Positions 1-7,455 of a DNA stretch of 53,074 nucleotides are shown in pieces. Source of the stretch: Pseudomonas sichuanensis (GTDB lineage Bacteria > Pseudomonadota > Gammaproteobacteria > Pseudomonadales > Pseudomonadaceae); contig NZ_QKVM01000047.1 of NCBI RefSeq assembly GCF_003231305.1, positions 1-53,074 of the forward strand, read 5' to 3'. The first letter of the stretch is position 1. Each line of letters begins with the position of its first letter. A program made the position numbers and the translations under genes. Under the pieces are notes generated by a model that was not told the DNA's origin, ran no database searches, and worked only from the letters and a program-made list of their open reading frames with translations.

Positions 1-6
1 CCGTCA

Positions 7-543
7 TTAAGGGGCTTCGGCCTGTTCGAACGGCAGTTCGGTGTCCTCGTGCATCGGGCCCGCCGATAGATGAAAACAGGCTCGGGTGTCGAGGTTATAG
101 AGGGTCCAGCGGCGAGTGGTGGTTTGTGGGCGATCGATCATGCGCAACAGATGGCGTTCGAACATCTTGCGGCTGTCCGGGCCTGAGATGGCGATGATCA
201 TGGCAGCTTCGCTTTCGCAGAAATGTGCCGGGGGCGGGGTGAGCGGCGCCTGCGTCTCTTCGGTCGCCGGCGTGATCGCTTGGTTTGGCGCTGTTGGTGG
301 TTGAGCGGGGTTCGGGCTGTTGGGCGTTGGCTCATGGTGTTCAGGCACGAATAACGACCCGGAATTGAAGTTGAGTGTGAGGAAGAACAACACCGTCAGG
401 AAGAAGGGGAAGCCTACGAGGAACCAGGTGTAGATGGTCTGGCTTTCCTCGCTCAGGAATGGCAGCGAAGCCAGTGCGGAGGCTTCGATGACGCCGGCGA
501 AGACGGCGATAAGCGTCAATGGGCTGAATGATGGATTGTTCAT
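7..543 (-). CDS. Hypothetical two-helix membrane protein
   Basis: A 178-residue protein of unknown function. Two hydrophobic segments are visible, at about residues 9-30 and 38-60, separated by a short charged loop (SEESQT). After them comes a Pro/Ala/Thr-rich linker (about 70-105) and a C-terminal soluble part of about 70 residues that contains AMIIAISGPDSRKMFERHLL. The layout suggests a membrane anchor carrying a small cytoplasmic or periplasmic domain. The codon use is typical of the window. No enzyme motif is visible. It is divergent from the response regulator at 918 across a 374-base gap, so shared regulation is possible but not shown. I do not recognise the family. Confidence 0.75.
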   Translation of the reverse strand: MNNPSFSPLTLIAVFAGVIEASALASLPFLSEESQTIYTWFLVGFPFFLTVLFFLTLNFNSGSLFVPEHHEPTPNSPNPAQPPTAPNQAITPATEETQAPLTPPPAHFCESEAAMIIAISGPDSRKMFERHLLRMIDRPQTTTRRWTLYNLDTRACFHLSAGPMHEDTELPFEQAEAP

Positions 544-917
544 GATGGGCGCCTGGGCATGCTTTGCTCATCAGTAGCCTGATTTTGAACACGGCGTAAG
601 TGTGAGTATTTCCTCTATGGAACGCGCTGGGCATTTATTTATCGGCGTTCCGATGTCTTGTCCGAATAGTAGAAATTTCCTGCGTTAAGTGTAATGCCTC
701 TACGCTTGGAGCCCGATTGGCAGGGTGCTAACTTGCACACGGCTACATCGTTCAGGGATGCATAAAGTTCTGCGAAATAACCGCGTGTAGGAATATTCCT
801 CAAGAAGAGTAGGTACCTTCCTTCGATGCATCTGCCAAGGAAACCATCGCACGAATAATCGTTATGCTCGGTTGTGCTGGGGCATCAAAACTAAAATAAC
901 GCAATAATGGATATCGC
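544..917. other. Intergenic region, divergent promoters expected
   Basis: This gap of 374 bases separates two divergently transcribed genes and is more AT-rich than its surroundings. It must hold the promoters of both genes, but I could not pick a convincing -35/-10 pair. No RNA gene, REP element or terminator is visible. A short open frame crossing its left part (341-634, minus) is a shadow of the gene at 7-543 in another frame. Confidence 0.5.
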
Positions 918-1544
918 ATGAACAAAGTGCTGATCGTGGATGATCACCCGGTCATTCGCCTGGCGGTACGCATGCTGATGGAACGGCATGGATACGAGGT
1001 GATGGCGGAAACCGACAACGGGGTGGATGCCTTGCAGTTAACGCGGGAGCATCTGCCAGACATTGTCATTCTGGATATTGGAATTCCCAAGCTGGACGGG
1101 CTCGAGGTCATTGCCCGAATGACCTTGGCAAGCCCGGCAAGCAAGGTACTGGTGTTGACCTCGCAGGCGCCGGGCCATTTTTCGATGCGCTGCATGCAGG
1201 CGGGGGCTGCGGGGTATGTCTGCAAGCAACAGGAGTTGACCGAGTTGCTAAGTGCAATCAAGGCCGTGCTGTCAGGGTACAGCTACTTCCCCAATCAGGC
1301 ATTGCACAAGGGGCGCACAGGCGTTGGTGGCGGTAGCGAAGTTGAAATGGTCGAGCGTCTTTCCGGCAGGGAGATGATGGTGCTGCAGCAACTTGCACGA
1401 GGAAAGACCAATAAGGAAATTGCCGATAGCATGTTTCTCAGCAACAAGACCGTAAGCACTTACAAAACCCGGCTGCTGCTCAAACTCAATGCGCGTTCAC
1501 TGGTTGATCTCATCGAACTGGCCCAGCGGCACGGTCTGGCCTGA
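918..1544 (+). CDS. Two-component response regulator, NarL/BvgA type
   Basis: A 208-residue DNA-binding response regulator. The receiver domain (about 1-120) shows the acidic pair D8/D9, the phospho-acceptor D53 (VILDIGIPKLDG), the switch Thr in VLVLTSQ and the conserved Lys in YVCKQQ. A LuxR-type helix-turn-helix follows at about 145-205 (LSGREMMVLQQLARGKTNKEIA). The wording of the receiver (MQAGAAGYVCK, LSGYSYFP) resembles the BvgA/EvgA/RocA1 subgroup, whose usual partners are unorthodox hybrid kinases. No kinase is encoded nearby, so it is an orphan here and its signal and target genes cannot be read from the sequence. The ATG start has only a weak GGA upstream. Confidence 0.9.
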   Translation: MNKVLIVDDHPVIRLAVRMLMERHGYEVMAETDNGVDALQLTREHLPDIVILDIGIPKLDGLEVIARMTLASPASKVLVLTSQAPGHFSMRCMQAGAAGYVCKQQELTELLSAIKAVLSGYSYFPNQALHKGRTGVGGGSEVEMVERLSGREMMVLQQLARGKTNKEIADSMFLSNKTVSTYKTRLLLKLNARSLVDLIELAQRHGLA

Positions 1545-1550
1545 ACCAGC

Positions 1551-1575
1551 AAAAGCCTCCATCAGGAGGCTTTTG
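1551..1575. terminator. Rho-independent terminator between convergent genes
   Basis: The hairpin AAAAGCCTCC-ATCA-GGAGGCTTTT has a 10-base stem including the A/T tracts. It lies just after the response-regulator stop and just before the stop of the small gene at 1586. The flanking A and T runs let it work in both directions. Confidence 0.85.
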
Positions 1576-1585
1576 CTTGCCTGGG

Positions 1586-1762
1586 TTACAGGTCGTAATC
1601 GAAATCGGCCAGCTGCTTCTGCAGGCGCCGCTCTTCCAGCATATTGTCGATGGTCCGGCGCTTGCTGAGGTTGGTCTTGGCCACTTCGGGCTGCGGCTCA
1701 GCGTCTTCTTCTGCGTTTTGAAACTCGTCGTCGATAGCCAGGTCTTCTTTATCGGTGCTCAT
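1586..1762 (-). CDS. PA3496-type small acidic protein
   Basis: A 58-residue protein, MSTDKEDLAIDDEFQ... ending in QLADFDYDL. The first half is strongly acidic (EEDAEPQPE) and the second half is a basic, probably helical segment (LSKRRTIDNMLEERRLQKQL). It has no membrane segment or signal. In Pseudomonas a protein of this size and composition lies next to nth (PA3496 beside PA3495 in P. aeruginosa, from memory), and the same neighbour is seen here. It is the last gene of the leftward rnf-nth operon, 104 bases after nth. Its function is unknown; databases label the family a putative envelope integrity protein, which I cannot support from sequence. Confidence 0.75.
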   Translation of the reverse strand: MSTDKEDLAIDDEFQNAEEDAEPQPEVAKTNLSKRRTIDNMLEERRLQKQLADFDYDL

Positions 1763-1866
1763 GCGTCACTCCAAGCCAAAGGGCCATTGGCCGTCCTTAT
1801 AGCGGGATTCACCGAGCGGGTAAAAAAGATTTTTTCAATCGAATTGCCAGTGTTTTTGCTATTGCC

Positions 1867-2505
1867 TCAATCGTCCGATGTCTTGTGCCTGTATTCGCAC
1901 AGGTCCTCGATACGGCAGCTGCCGCAGCGAGGCTTGCGTGCCTGGCAAACGTAACGACCATGCAGGATCAGCCAGTGATGGGCATCGAGCAGGTAATCCT
2001 TGGGCACGAACTTGAGCAGCTTCTTCTCCACTTCCAGCACGGTCTTGCCCGGTGCGATGCCGGTGCGGTTGCTCACCCGGAAGATATGGGTGTCAACGGC
2101 CATCGCCAGTTGCCCGAAGGCGGTGTTGAGCACGACGTTGGCGGTTTTGCGGCCAACCCCGGGCAATGCTTCGAGCGCTTCACGGGTTTCTGGCACCTCG
2201 CCGCCATGCTGTTCGACCAGCAGCCGGCAAGTCTCGATGACGTTCCTGGCCTTGCTGTTGTAAAGCCCGATGGTCTTGATGTATTCGCTCAGCCCACCCA
2301 CCCCCAGTGCATGAATGGCTTCTGGTGTGTTGGCTACGGGGAACAGGCGTGCAGTTGCCTTGTTGACGCCGACATCGGTTGCTTGCGCCGAGAGAATCAC
2401 GGCAATCAGCAGTTCGAAGGGGGTGGTGTAGGCCAGCTCGGTCTTGGGCTCGGGGTTGTCTTCATGCAGCCTGCGAAAGATCTCCAGGCGTTTAGCGGCA
2501 TTCAT
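1867..2505 (-). CDS. nth: Endonuclease III, DNA glycosylase/AP lyase
   Basis: A 212-residue base-excision-repair enzyme that removes oxidised pyrimidines and cuts the abasic site by beta-elimination. The helix-hairpin-helix LPGVGRKTA sits at about residues 114-122 with the catalytic Lys, and the catalytic Asp is in AVDTHIFRV. The C-terminal [4Fe-4S] loop has the expected Cys spacing C-x6-C-x2-C-x5-C (CQARKPRCGSCRIEDLC). Length is normal for the family. It follows rnfE by 4 bases, the same rnf-nth linkage found in E. coli and P. aeruginosa, so it is probably co-transcribed with the Rnf-like genes. Confidence 0.97.
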   Translation of the reverse strand: MNAAKRLEIFRRLHEDNPEPKTELAYTTPFELLIAVILSAQATDVGVNKATARLFPVANTPEAIHALGVGGLSEYIKTIGLYNSKARNVIETCRLLVEQHGGEVPETREALEALPGVGRKTANVVLNTAFGQLAMAVDTHIFRVSNRTGIAPGKTVLEVEKKLLKFVPKDYLLDAHHWLILHGRYVCQARKPRCGSCRIEDLCEYRHKTSDD

Positions 2506-2509
2506 GGGG

Positions 2510-3034
2510 TCAACGCGTTCCTTGACGATGTGCAGTGGTGGGCTCGGGGCGTAGCTGATTGTACAAGCCCAGGAGCAGGCCGAGCAGTATCAGTGCGCCA
2601 GGCGCCAGATGTGTGATGTGCAGCCCTGTCATATCGGCCAGGGCCTGACGGCTGATGGCCAAAGCCAGGCCAGCCACTGCCGTGCCCGCAAGGCCAATCA
2701 GCAGTGAATGCCAGCGGCCGGTTTGCGGTAACAGGCGTTCGACGGCCAGGCATTGCAGGGCCAGTAGTGCGGGAAAGTGGCCAAGCACAAGTGCCATCGG
2801 CAACGCCCAGGCCTGTAGCCCCAACTGCAGGCAACTGGCGAGCGCAGCGGCCAGCACCACGGACATCCACACGTGCATGGCCGGGAGCAGATGGCTGCGT
2901 AACCCTGCCATGAGCAGTTGGTGCAGCAGTATCAATACGCTCATGCAGACCAGCATCGTCGAGGCCTGGATGACCGACCCGGTCGTGCCGATCAAGGGTG
3001 CCAGGCAAACGCTCAGCAACCAGTACCTATTCAT
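2510..3034 (-). CDS. RnfE/RsxE-like membrane subunit (short)
   Basis: A 174-residue integral membrane protein of the Rnf/Nqr D-E family, shorter than typical RnfE (about 230). The start at 3034 (MNRYWLLSVCLAP) is chosen because it overlaps the rnfG stop by 8 bases; an upstream ATG at 3088 lies inside rnfG. Hydrophobic helices cover most of the chain. In the family, two cysteines, in GLCP-like and NC-like motifs, bind an intramembrane [2Fe-2S] cluster shared with RnfA. Here C10 (LLSVCLAPLIGTT) and C95 (LALQCLAVE) fit those positions. Its RnfA-like partner lacks the matching cysteines. Overlapping genes indicate an operon with rnfG and nth. Function in this reduced set is uncertain. Confidence 0.8.
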   Translation of the reverse strand: MNRYWLLSVCLAPLIGTTGSVIQASTMLVCMSVLILLHQLLMAGLRSHLLPAMHVWMSVVLAAALASCLQLGLQAWALPMALVLGHFPALLALQCLAVERLLPQTGRWHSLLIGLAGTAVAGLALAISRQALADMTGLHITHLAPGALILLGLLLGLYNQLRPEPTTAHRQGTR

Positions 3035-3641
3035 GTCTGTCCTCCCCGAGCAACGCGGTGCGGTGTTGATCGAAGTAGCGCAGCGCATCCTGCACCGCGT
3101 CGATCACTGCCCGCGAGGTGACTGTCGCGCCAGCCAATTGGTCGAACGCGCCCTTGTCCCGCTTGAGCGCCCAGGCCTGCTCGGGCGGGTTGTCATGGGC
3201 CTTGCCGATAAACTGGTCGAGCCAGTGCCGTGCGGGATCGACCAGTTGCTCGCCCAGCCCTGGGCTTTCCTGTTGGCGAAGTACGCGCAGCCCGGTCAGG
3301 CGACCATGATTGTCGATCGCGATGGCCAGCTCGATCGGCCCGGCATACCCCGGCACCTCGCTGCGCAGCATGATGGAAACGGGGGTGTTGGCCAGGCTGG
3401 CGCGATAACCCGCCAGCAGTCGACTGTGTTGCAACTGACTGTCGGCCAGCGCCAAGGGGGCCTGGAGCGGCTGGTTGTCGTAGCTGCCTGTTGCCAGCAC
3501 GGCCAGCCACTCACGCTCTTGCATCCGGCGTTGGGCTTCCTGGATGGGGCCGGCGGTCCAGTGTTGCCAGGCAAGGCTGCCGGCCAGTGCCAGGGCAGTC
3601 ACCGATGACAGCAGCAGTAGGCTGCGCGCGCGCCTATTCAT
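3027..3641 (-). CDS. rnfG: RnfG-like FMN-carrying electron transport subunit
   Basis: A 204-residue protein with one N-terminal membrane helix (about 8-27) and a periplasmic FMN-binding domain. The covalent FMN site expected in RnfG/NqrC is present at about residues 167-173 as DQLAGAT, with T173 as the acceptor Thr; the usual Ser/Thr of the ApbE motif Dxx(S/T)GAT is Ala here. Segments VPGYAGPIELAIAID and QQESPGLGEQL are typical of the FMN_bind domain. The start is the ATG at 3641, which overlaps the rnfD stop by 4 bases. A longer frame reaching back to 4490 lies antiphase inside rnfD and is not real. Confidence 0.88.
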   Translation of the reverse strand: MNRRARSLLLLSSVTALALAGSLAWQHWTAGPIQEAQRRMQEREWLAVLATGSYDNQPLQAPLALADSQLQHSRLLAGYRASLANTPVSIMLRSEVPGYAGPIELAIAIDNHGRLTGLRVLRQQESPGLGEQLVDPARHWLDQFIGKAHDNPPEQAWALKRDKGAFDQLAGATVTSRAVIDAVQDALRYFDQHRTALLGEDRHE

Positions 3642-4609
3642 GTGGACACCGGTTGGCGTCGCTGTGCCCAGCGGTCCAGCGCCGGAACGCAGAGGTTCAT
3701 CAGCAGGATCGCAAAGGCTGTCCCGTCCGGCACGCTTGCCCAGGTACGCAGCAAGTAGATGAGCCAACCTGCACCGATACCGAACAGCAGGCGGGCCAGC
3801 GGACGTTTGCAACCGGAAACGGGCTCGGTGCAGATGAAGAACGCTGCCAGCATGGTTGAGCCGGAGAACAGGTGCAGCAAAGGTGAACCATTGGAGTCTG
3901 AGCCCGACCCGTTCCAGGCCAGCAGGCTGAACAGCAGGAGCCCACCGAGCAAGCCCGCCGGGGCATGCCAGCTGAACACCTTGCGCTGTAGCAGGAACAG
4001 CCCGCCCAGCAGGAATGCCAGGTTCACCCATTCGCTGCTTCGCCCGCCCAGCGTGCCGAAGGCCGGATGGGTTGCAAACAGCTCGTCGATGGTCAGGCTG
4101 CGATTGTGCCGCAGGGCATCCAGTACCGTCGGGCTGGCCCAGGCGTCGATCTGCTCGCTGGCAACAAAGCTCAGGTGCAGGCTGTCGAGCAGGCCAGGCG
4201 CTTGGCCGGGCCAGTGATTCATCTGCAGCGGGAAACTCAGCAGGGCGAAGGCATAGCCAACCATCGCCGGGTTGAACAGGTTGCGCCCGACGCCGCCGAA
4301 GGCCTGTTTGCCCAGGCCTATGGCAACGCTGGCCGCAGCCACTGGCAGCCACCAGGGGGCCTGGCTGGGCAGTGCCACCGCCAGCAGCACCGCGCTGACC
4401 AATGCGCTGCCATCCTCCAGCGCCGGCCGTATCGCTTGCCCGCGCCAGGTCAGCAGCAGTGCCTCTGTAGCCAGCGCGGCACTGGTGCACAGCAGCAGGT
4501 TGATCAACACCCCCCAGCCATGCAGCCAGAACAGCACCAGCAACCCCGGCACGCAGGCCAAAAGAACCAGGCCCATGGCGTTGCGCAGGCGCGGGTCAGG
4601 CAGTGGCAT
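3638..4609 (-). CDS. rnfD: RnfD-like FMN-carrying membrane subunit
   Basis: A 323-residue multi-spanning protein of the RnfD/NqrB family. The GxGRNLFNPAM segment (about 106-115), the late STMLAAFFICTEP helix and the VPDGTAFAILLMNLCVPALD terminus are family hallmarks. In RnfD a Thr in an SGAT-like motif carries FMN through a phosphoester bond. The equivalent here reads DAWASPT (T161), so the acceptor Thr is kept but the S, G and A before it have changed. This may weaken ApbE-dependent flavinylation. It starts 12 bases after the rnfA-like stop, exactly where rnfB and rnfC would normally sit. Confidence 0.88.
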   Translation of the reverse strand: MPLPDPRLRNAMGLVLLACVPGLLVLFWLHGWGVLINLLLCTSAALATEALLLTWRGQAIRPALEDGSALVSAVLLAVALPSQAPWWLPVAAASVAIGLGKQAFGGVGRNLFNPAMVGYAFALLSFPLQMNHWPGQAPGLLDSLHLSFVASEQIDAWASPTVLDALRHNRSLTIDELFATHPAFGTLGGRSSEWVNLAFLLGGLFLLQRKVFSWHAPAGLLGGLLLFSLLAWNGSGSDSNGSPLLHLFSGSTMLAAFFICTEPVSGCKRPLARLLFGIGAGWLIYLLRTWASVPDGTAFAILLMNLCVPALDRWAQRRQPVST

Positions 4610-4621
4610 GGGTGTGCAGGC

Positions 4622-5170
4622 TCATTGTGTGAATAGTCCGCTAAGGCTGGAGAGCGCCATGGCCATCACGCCAGCGCCGATCAGTTCGATGGGCAAGCCA
4701 CGCAGGGCCGCCGGCACATCCGCATGGCGGCTGCTTTCGCGCAGGTCGGCGAACAGTAGCAGGGCTAGCCAGAATCCCAACCCGCCAATCACGCCCCAGG
4801 CCAGCGCTTGCCAAACGCTGCTGCCATCACTGCCGAGCTGCAACAGCAAGCCTAGCACCGCGACATTGCCCAGCAGCAGCCCTTGCAGGCCCTCCACAGG
4901 CCAGCCAGGCCGCATGCGGCGCAGCAGGTGCGGCAGGCCCCAGGCCAGCGTCGCCAACAGCGGCAGCAGGAGGAACAGGCGTAATGCCTGTAATTGCAGC
5001 GGGGCAAGCAGGTACTGCTGGAGCAGTTGCCCGGCGGGCAGGCCGATCAGGATCAACAGCGCGCTGCACAGGCCGAGCGCTTGCAAGCGATCGCGCTCGA
5101 TCGGGTCGGGTTGCAACATCAGGTTGTTGACCAGCGCAGCGCTGACCAGGACCAGGATGTAGTCGCTCAT
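4622..5170 (-). CDS. RnfA-like membrane subunit lacking Fe-S cysteines
   Basis: A 182-residue membrane protein that begins MSDYILVLVSAALVNNLML, very like the RnfA/RsxA N-terminus (about 193 residues in typical members). Six hydrophobic segments are predicted. In RnfA/NqrE, one Cys in the GLCPF motif near residue 25 and another in TTNCAVLGV near residue 120 bind a [2Fe-2S] cluster with RnfE/NqrD. Here the first region reads NNLMLQPDPIERDRLQ with no Cys, and the second reads LLGNVAVLGLLL with Val in place of Cys. The only Cys is C35. It is the first gene of the cluster, downstream of metG. It may be a divergent or non-redox paralogue. Confidence 0.78.
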   Translation of the reverse strand: MSDYILVLVSAALVNNLMLQPDPIERDRLQALGLCSALLILIGLPAGQLLQQYLLAPLQLQALRLFLLLPLLATLAWGLPHLLRRMRPGWPVEGLQGLLLGNVAVLGLLLQLGSDGSSVWQALAWGVIGGLGFWLALLLFADLRESSRHADVPAALRGLPIELIGAGVMAMALSSLSGLFTQ

Positions 5171-5228
5171 GAGATGCCTGCCGCCTGAGGGTGCCGTGAT
5201 TATCCGGCAGCGGCCGCTGGATGGAAAT

Positions 5229-5250
5229 GCCCCGGCCAGTTGGCCGGGGC
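5229..5250 (-). terminator. GC-rich hairpin after metG
   Basis: A perfect 10-base inverted repeat (GCCCCGGCCA / TGGCCGGGGC) with a 2-base gap lies just downstream of the metG stop, before rnfA. Read on the minus strand it is followed by ATTTCC rather than a clean U tract. It may be a partial terminator or an mRNA 3' end stabiliser. Confidence 0.45.
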
Positions 5251-5257
5251 AGGGGCG

Positions 5258-7297
5258 TTACTTGATGCGCTGGCCGGGCTTGGCGCCGCTGTCCGGGCTC
5301 AGCAGGTAGATCTCTTCGCCACCAGGGCCGGCGGCCATGACCATGCCCTCGGAAATGCCAAAACGCATCTTCCGTGGTTTGAGGTTGGCCACCATCATGG
5401 TCAGGCGCCCTTCCAGCTTGCTTGGGTCGGGGTAGGCTGACTTGATGCCGGAGAACACGTTGCGCTGCTCGTCACCGATGTCCAGGGTCAGGCGCAGCAG
5501 CTTGTCGGCACCCTCGACGGACTCGGCCTTGACGATCAGCGCCACGCGCAGATCGACGGCGGCGAAGGTGTCGAACTCGATTTCGGCCGACAGCGGGTCC
5601 TTGGTCAGTTCGCCGTTGCCGGCAGGGGCCGGGGCTTGCGAGGCCAGCAGGTCTTCCTTGCTGGCGGCGACCATGGCCTCGACCTTGGCCGGCTCGATAC
5701 GGCTCATCAAGGCCTTGAACGGGTTGAGCTTGTGGTTTTCCAGGCGCGACAGGTGGTCGTTCCAGGCCAGCGGGGCAACGTTGAGGAACGCCTCGGCATC
5801 GGCGGCCAGCAGCGGCAGAACCGGCTTGAGGAAGATCACCAGTTGACGGAACAGGTTGATGCCCTGGGCGCAGATGGCCTGGACTTCATCCTGCTTGCCT
5901 TCCTGCTTGGCCAGCGACCACGGCGCCTTGTCGGCGATCCAGGCGTTGGCGCGGTCGGCCAGGGCCATGATTTCGCGCATGGCGCGGGCGAAGTCGCGGC
6001 CTTCGTAGGCTTCGGCGATCGACGGGGCGGCAGCGAGGAAGGCCTCGGTCAGCTCGGGGGCGGCATCGCCGGCAACCATCACGCCGTCATTGCCTTTGTG
6101 AATGAAACCGGCGCAACGGCTGGCGATGTTGACCACCTTGCCGACCAGGTCGGAGTTGACCTTCTGCACGAAGTCCTCGAGGTTGAGGTCGAGGTCGTCG
6201 ACGCCGCGGCCCAGCTTGGCGGCATAGTAGTAGCGCAGGTATTCCGGCTGCAGGTGGTCGAGGTAGGTGCGCGCCTTGATGAAGGTGCCGCGCGACTTGG
6301 ACATCTTGGCGCCGTTGACGGTCAGGTAGCCGTGCACGTTGACGGCGGTCGGCTTACGGAAGCCCGAGCCTTCAAGCATGGCTGGCCAGAACAGGGCGTG
6401 GAAGTTGACGATGTCCTTGCCGATGAAGTGGTACAGCTCGGCCTTGGAGTCTTCGTTCCAGAACGCGTCGAAGTCCAGCTCCGGGCGGCGCGCGCACAGG
6501 TTCTTGAAACTGGCCATGTAGCCGATAGGCGCATCCAGCCAAACGTAGAAGTACTTGCCAGGCTCGCCCGGGATTTCGAAGCCGAAGTACGGTGCATCGC
6601 GGGAGATGTCCCATTCCTGCAGGCCGGAGTCAAGCCATTCGGCCAATTTGTTGGCCACGGCGTCCTGCAGCGTGCCGCTGCGGGTCCACTGCTGCAGCAT
6701 GGCCTGGAAGTCGGGCAGCTTGAAGAAGAAGTGCTGCGAGTCGCGCAGTACCGGGGTGGCGCCGGAAATCGCCGACTTGGGGTTCTTCAGTTCGGTCGGG
6801 GCGTAGGTGGCGCCGCATTTTTCACAGTTGTCGCCGTACTGATCCTCGGCCGCGCACTTGGGGCAGGTGCCCTTGATGAAGCGGTCGGCGAGGAACATGC
6901 CCTTTTCCGGGTCGAAATACTGGGTGACCGAACGGGTGGCGATGTGGCCGGCGTCACGCAGGCGGGTGTAGATCAGGCCCGACAGCTCGCGGTTCTCTTC
7001 GCTGTGGGTGGAGTGGAAGTTGTCGAAATCGACCAGGAAATCGGCGAAGTCGCCGCTGTGCTCGGCCTGGACGTTGGCGATCAGTTGCTCCGGGGTGATG
7101 CCTTCCTTCTCCGCGCGCAGCATGATCGCCGAGCCGTGGGCGTCGTCGGCGCAGACATAGATGCACTGGTTGCCGCGCAGCTTCTGGAAGCGAACCCACA
7201 TGTCTGTCTGGATGTACTCGAGCATATGGCCAAGGTGAATGGAACCATTGGCATAGGGCAGGGCGCTGGTGACGAGAATCTGACGTGGCTCGGACAT
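5258..7297 (-). CDS. metG: Methionyl-tRNA synthetase
   Basis: A 679-residue cytoplasmic enzyme that charges tRNA-Met. The class I signature HLGH is at residues 21-24 and KMSKS appears in GAKMSKSRGTF. Zinc-knuckle cysteines lie in CPKCAAEDQYGDNCEKC. The C-terminal tRNA-binding (OB-fold, Arc1p/EMAP-like) domain is present at about 575-679 (FAAVDLRVALIVKAESVEGADKLL). The start at 7297 (MSEPRQILVTSALPYANG) is the family start; the frame is open 31 codons further upstream, but that part runs into the promoter region. It is divergent from apbC across 158 bases. Confidence 0.98.
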   Translation of the reverse strand: MSEPRQILVTSALPYANGSIHLGHMLEYIQTDMWVRFQKLRGNQCIYVCADDAHGSAIMLRAEKEGITPEQLIANVQAEHSGDFADFLVDFDNFHSTHSEENRELSGLIYTRLRDAGHIATRSVTQYFDPEKGMFLADRFIKGTCPKCAAEDQYGDNCEKCGATYAPTELKNPKSAISGATPVLRDSQHFFFKLPDFQAMLQQWTRSGTLQDAVANKLAEWLDSGLQEWDISRDAPYFGFEIPGEPGKYFYVWLDAPIGYMASFKNLCARRPELDFDAFWNEDSKAELYHFIGKDIVNFHALFWPAMLEGSGFRKPTAVNVHGYLTVNGAKMSKSRGTFIKARTYLDHLQPEYLRYYYAAKLGRGVDDLDLNLEDFVQKVNSDLVGKVVNIASRCAGFIHKGNDGVMVAGDAAPELTEAFLAAAPSIAEAYEGRDFARAMREIMALADRANAWIADKAPWSLAKQEGKQDEVQAICAQGINLFRQLVIFLKPVLPLLAADAEAFLNVAPLAWNDHLSRLENHKLNPFKALMSRIEPAKVEAMVAASKEDLLASQAPAPAGNGELTKDPLSAEIEFDTFAAVDLRVALIVKAESVEGADKLLRLTLDIGDEQRNVFSGIKSAYPDPSKLEGRLTMMVANLKPRKMRFGISEGMVMAAGPGGEEIYLLSPDSGAKPGQRIK

Positions 7298-7455
7298 GGT
7301 GGCTCGGCTACTTATCTGGCTACGGGGTAAAAATGAGGGTGATCGGCCACTATAAAGGGCTGGCGAAGATATTTCACCTTGCGAACGCATCTGCTGACGA
7401 TTGACGGGTTAGCATAGGCGCCTGTTTCGTATTCAGTTTGCCAATGGGAGCCTCC

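Noticed and set aside
3027..4490. A 487-codon version of rnfG
   Set aside because: The first 283 codons lie antiphase inside rnfD and have no family similarity; the true start is at 3641.
5636..7330. A 564-codon open frame on the plus strand
   Set aside because: It is entirely antisense to metG, has shadow-type composition and no ribosome-binding site; metG has full family motifs.
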